Part shown: positions 62,483-64,000 of the stretch, in pieces
How positions within the stretch are numbered: position 1 is the first letter of the stretch
Layout: the number at the start of each line of letters is the position of its first letter
NCBI GenBank assembly: GCA_023078555.1
Contig: CM041204.1
Coordinates: 4,556,430 to 4,620,429 of the forward strand
Reading direction: 5' to 3'
DNA: 64,000 nt
Origin: Ulva prolifera
Taxonomy: Eukaryota > Chlorophyta > Ulvophyceae > Ulvales > Ulvaceae
Position numbers and translations under genes: made by a program
Notes under the pieces: generated by a model
What the model saw: only the letters and a program-made list of their open reading frames with translations
The model's database searches: none
Told to the model about the DNA's origin: nothing

Positions 62483-64000
62483 TGTGTCGACACCTTTGCC
62501 AAGGCAGACTTGATCGAGGACCTCATCAGGCAGGTCCCCAAGCTCACTCCAGGCAAGATGCTCAGTGGCATGCACTGGAGCCTGCCTCGTGCTCAACTGC
62601 GTGACTTGGCCGGTTCTGACTGGCCTTGTGAGGTGTGACATTTCAGCCACATTGAATCACCAGATCTCCTACAAATACCAGCCAGTGCCCCAAGTCAGTG
62701 GACACATTTTGTGAGTTGACTGCATGTGCATGGAGCAGCACGTGCGAACGTGAATGAATTCATGCACATGCACTGAGCTGTACATGAGGTCCTGCTTGCA
62801 TCTAGCTCTGCTTCCCCTTTGTTCTCTGTGTAGATAGCATTGCTCTGTGCACGCCTCGTCATCACTGTGCATGCTTGCACTGTTCTGGCATCACCGGCTG
62901 TAGCCGGCCTGATATCCGAGCGAAACCTAGGTCACGAAATGCCAATGTGAGGTGATACCTGGCCTGCATGACACATGAGTGCATCAAAAGAGTGCAGTTC
63001 CAATTGCCTTGCAATTGCATCATTGTCAACCTAGTGATCAACTCAAGCTAATTACTTGATTGTACAACGACGTGAGTAGCCATAGTTTTACTGCACCTTG
63101 TACTTGACACTTGAATTTCACTGACGTCCACTTTACATCGCCGCGAGTGCTGATCTGCTGTGCTTGTGTAGACGGACTTCGTCAGCAAGGGCTACATGCA
63201 ATCCTGCTACATGCAGCATCCGGCGTGCACATTGTACGTGCGCTTCACAACCCATGAAGAAGGTGTGTGCCCGCCCTCCAGTTCCAGATACTACCGGCCT
63301 TGCATCGGGACATGTACAGATTGCTCATGGCCGTATGACTTGCAGGATGGGCGGTGATGTGTGCATTGAATGCACTGCGGTACCCGCCCGCCCTGTGCAG
63401 GGAGCCAGGTGAATCGCACATCTGGGTTGGCGTGCCCTCCCCAGTGGACATGGAACAGGTAGTCATCTTTGAGGTGAGCACCCTGGACATCCACTTTGTA
63501 AGCCGTCTTTCTGAAGCTTGTGACACATGGCTTCGACAGCGGACAGGGTACTGTCTAGACCTGACGCATACTCTTGCGAGGGGCATGTAGTACACTGAAT
63601 GTTGCTGCCAGGGGCTCCCCGGTCGCTGAAGATACTGCTGTAGTAAACAGCACAGAAGCTGCTGACACCAGGCGTACAGTGACAGCACTGTGCGTTGAAT
63701 TGCAGGGGTGCCATGCCAGTGTAGAGGAGATATATGCTTGGTGCCGCCGCTTCGGTCCCGTCGTTCGCCAGATAGAACAGGTCGAGCTCAGACCAGGGGA
63801 CCCTCTGGCTGCATCTGATGAAGAAGGTGGCAGGATGATCACCCAAGTCACATTATCATCGATCGCACATGCGGAGAGCGTGATCGCTGCTGGCCATGCG
63901 GGGGCAATCGGGAACCCCGTGCCTCTGAGCCAAACACGGTTCCGGGACTATCACGTTGTCCTGGTAGGACGGCACTTGGACTGTCCGCAGCTGAACATCT
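62483..64000 (+). CDS. Unrecognised multi-exon protein, runs off the window
   Basis: I do not recognise the family. Four exons keep frame: 62483-62632, 63172-63262, 63409-63473 and 63706 to the window end, phases 0, 1, 0. They read CVDTFAKADLIEDLIRQVPK, SGMHWSLPRAQLRDLAGSDW, then TDFVSKGYMQSCYMQHPACT with LYVRFTTHEE, then ESHIWVGVPSPVDMEQVVIF, then VEEIYAWCRRFGPVVRQIEQ and DYHVVLVGRHLDCPQLNI. The VEEIYAWCRRFGPV piece resembles the second helix and third strand of an RRM-like fold, which is only a hint. The 5' exon with the start codon was not found; the acceptor before 62483 (TTCAAG) suggests one lies upstream, beyond or near the TG tract. All introns are GT-AG. A GTAGGA at 63965 may be a further donor. 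Confidence 0.55.

Overview
This window is nuclear DNA of an intron-rich eukaryote, most likely a chlorophyte green alga (a trebouxiophyte would fit; this is inference). The reasons are plastid-type proteins (a DUF3082 membrane protein, a plastid TPR protein, plant-type LL-diaminopimelate aminotransferase, a double universal-stress protein with a transit-like leader), short phase-consistent introns, several apparent GC-AG introns, and many TGCATG/CATGCATG motifs. No rRNA, tRNA, CRISPR or bacterial operon was seen.

Layout. 1-1.1 kb: 3' part of an unrecognised helical protein gene (+). 2.6-6.4 kb: PELP1/RIX1-like ribosome-biogenesis gene (+). 6.7-8.1 kb: ELMO-domain gene (+). 9.5-11.5 kb: palmitoyl-protein thioesterase PPT1 (-). 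12.0-16.9 kb: an unrecognised multi-exon, probably nuclear protein (+). 18.2-21.5 kb: plastid TPR protein (-). 21.9-22.9 kb: DUF3082 plastid membrane protein (+). 24.4-26.1 kb: ArfGAP of the AGD6/7 type (-). 26.6-32.8 kb: VPS53, 14 coding exons (+). 34.6-37.0 kb: tandem universal-stress-domain protein (+). 39.2-42.6 kb: DRG2 GTPase (-). 44.4-47.3 kb: LL-diaminopimelate aminotransferase (-). 47.8-53.9 kb: a 6.1-kb near-perfect inverted repeat made of two head-to-head copies of a non-autonomous DNA-transposon-like element with about 290-bp terminal inverted repeats, flanked by a 9-bp direct repeat. 55.0-58.0 kb: an Asp/Glu-racemase-fold protein of the algal DMSP-lyase (Alma) type (-). 58-62.4 kb: mostly non-coding, low-complexity and repeat-rich DNA with a 142-bp TG microsatellite. 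62.5-64 kb: the start of an unrecognised multi-exon gene (+) that leaves the window.

Exons were assembled by eye from conserved protein sequence, GT/GC-AG junctions and reading-phase agreement. For PELP1, PPT1, ArfGAP, VPS53, the USP protein and DRG2 all junction phases close and the total is a whole number of codons. Gene pairs PPT1/unknown, TPR/DUF3082 and ArfGAP/VPS53 are divergent with 330-530 bp between start codons, so they probably share promoter regions. Functionally the set is housekeeping: vesicle tethering and Arf control (VPS53, ArfGAP, ELMO), ribosome-linked factors (PELP1, DRG2), lysine synthesis (DapL), lysosomal/vacuolar depalmitoylation (PPT1) and plastid membrane proteins. 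The most unusual items are the palindromic transposon pair with its in-frame 183-bp tandem repeats and the Alma-type enzyme.
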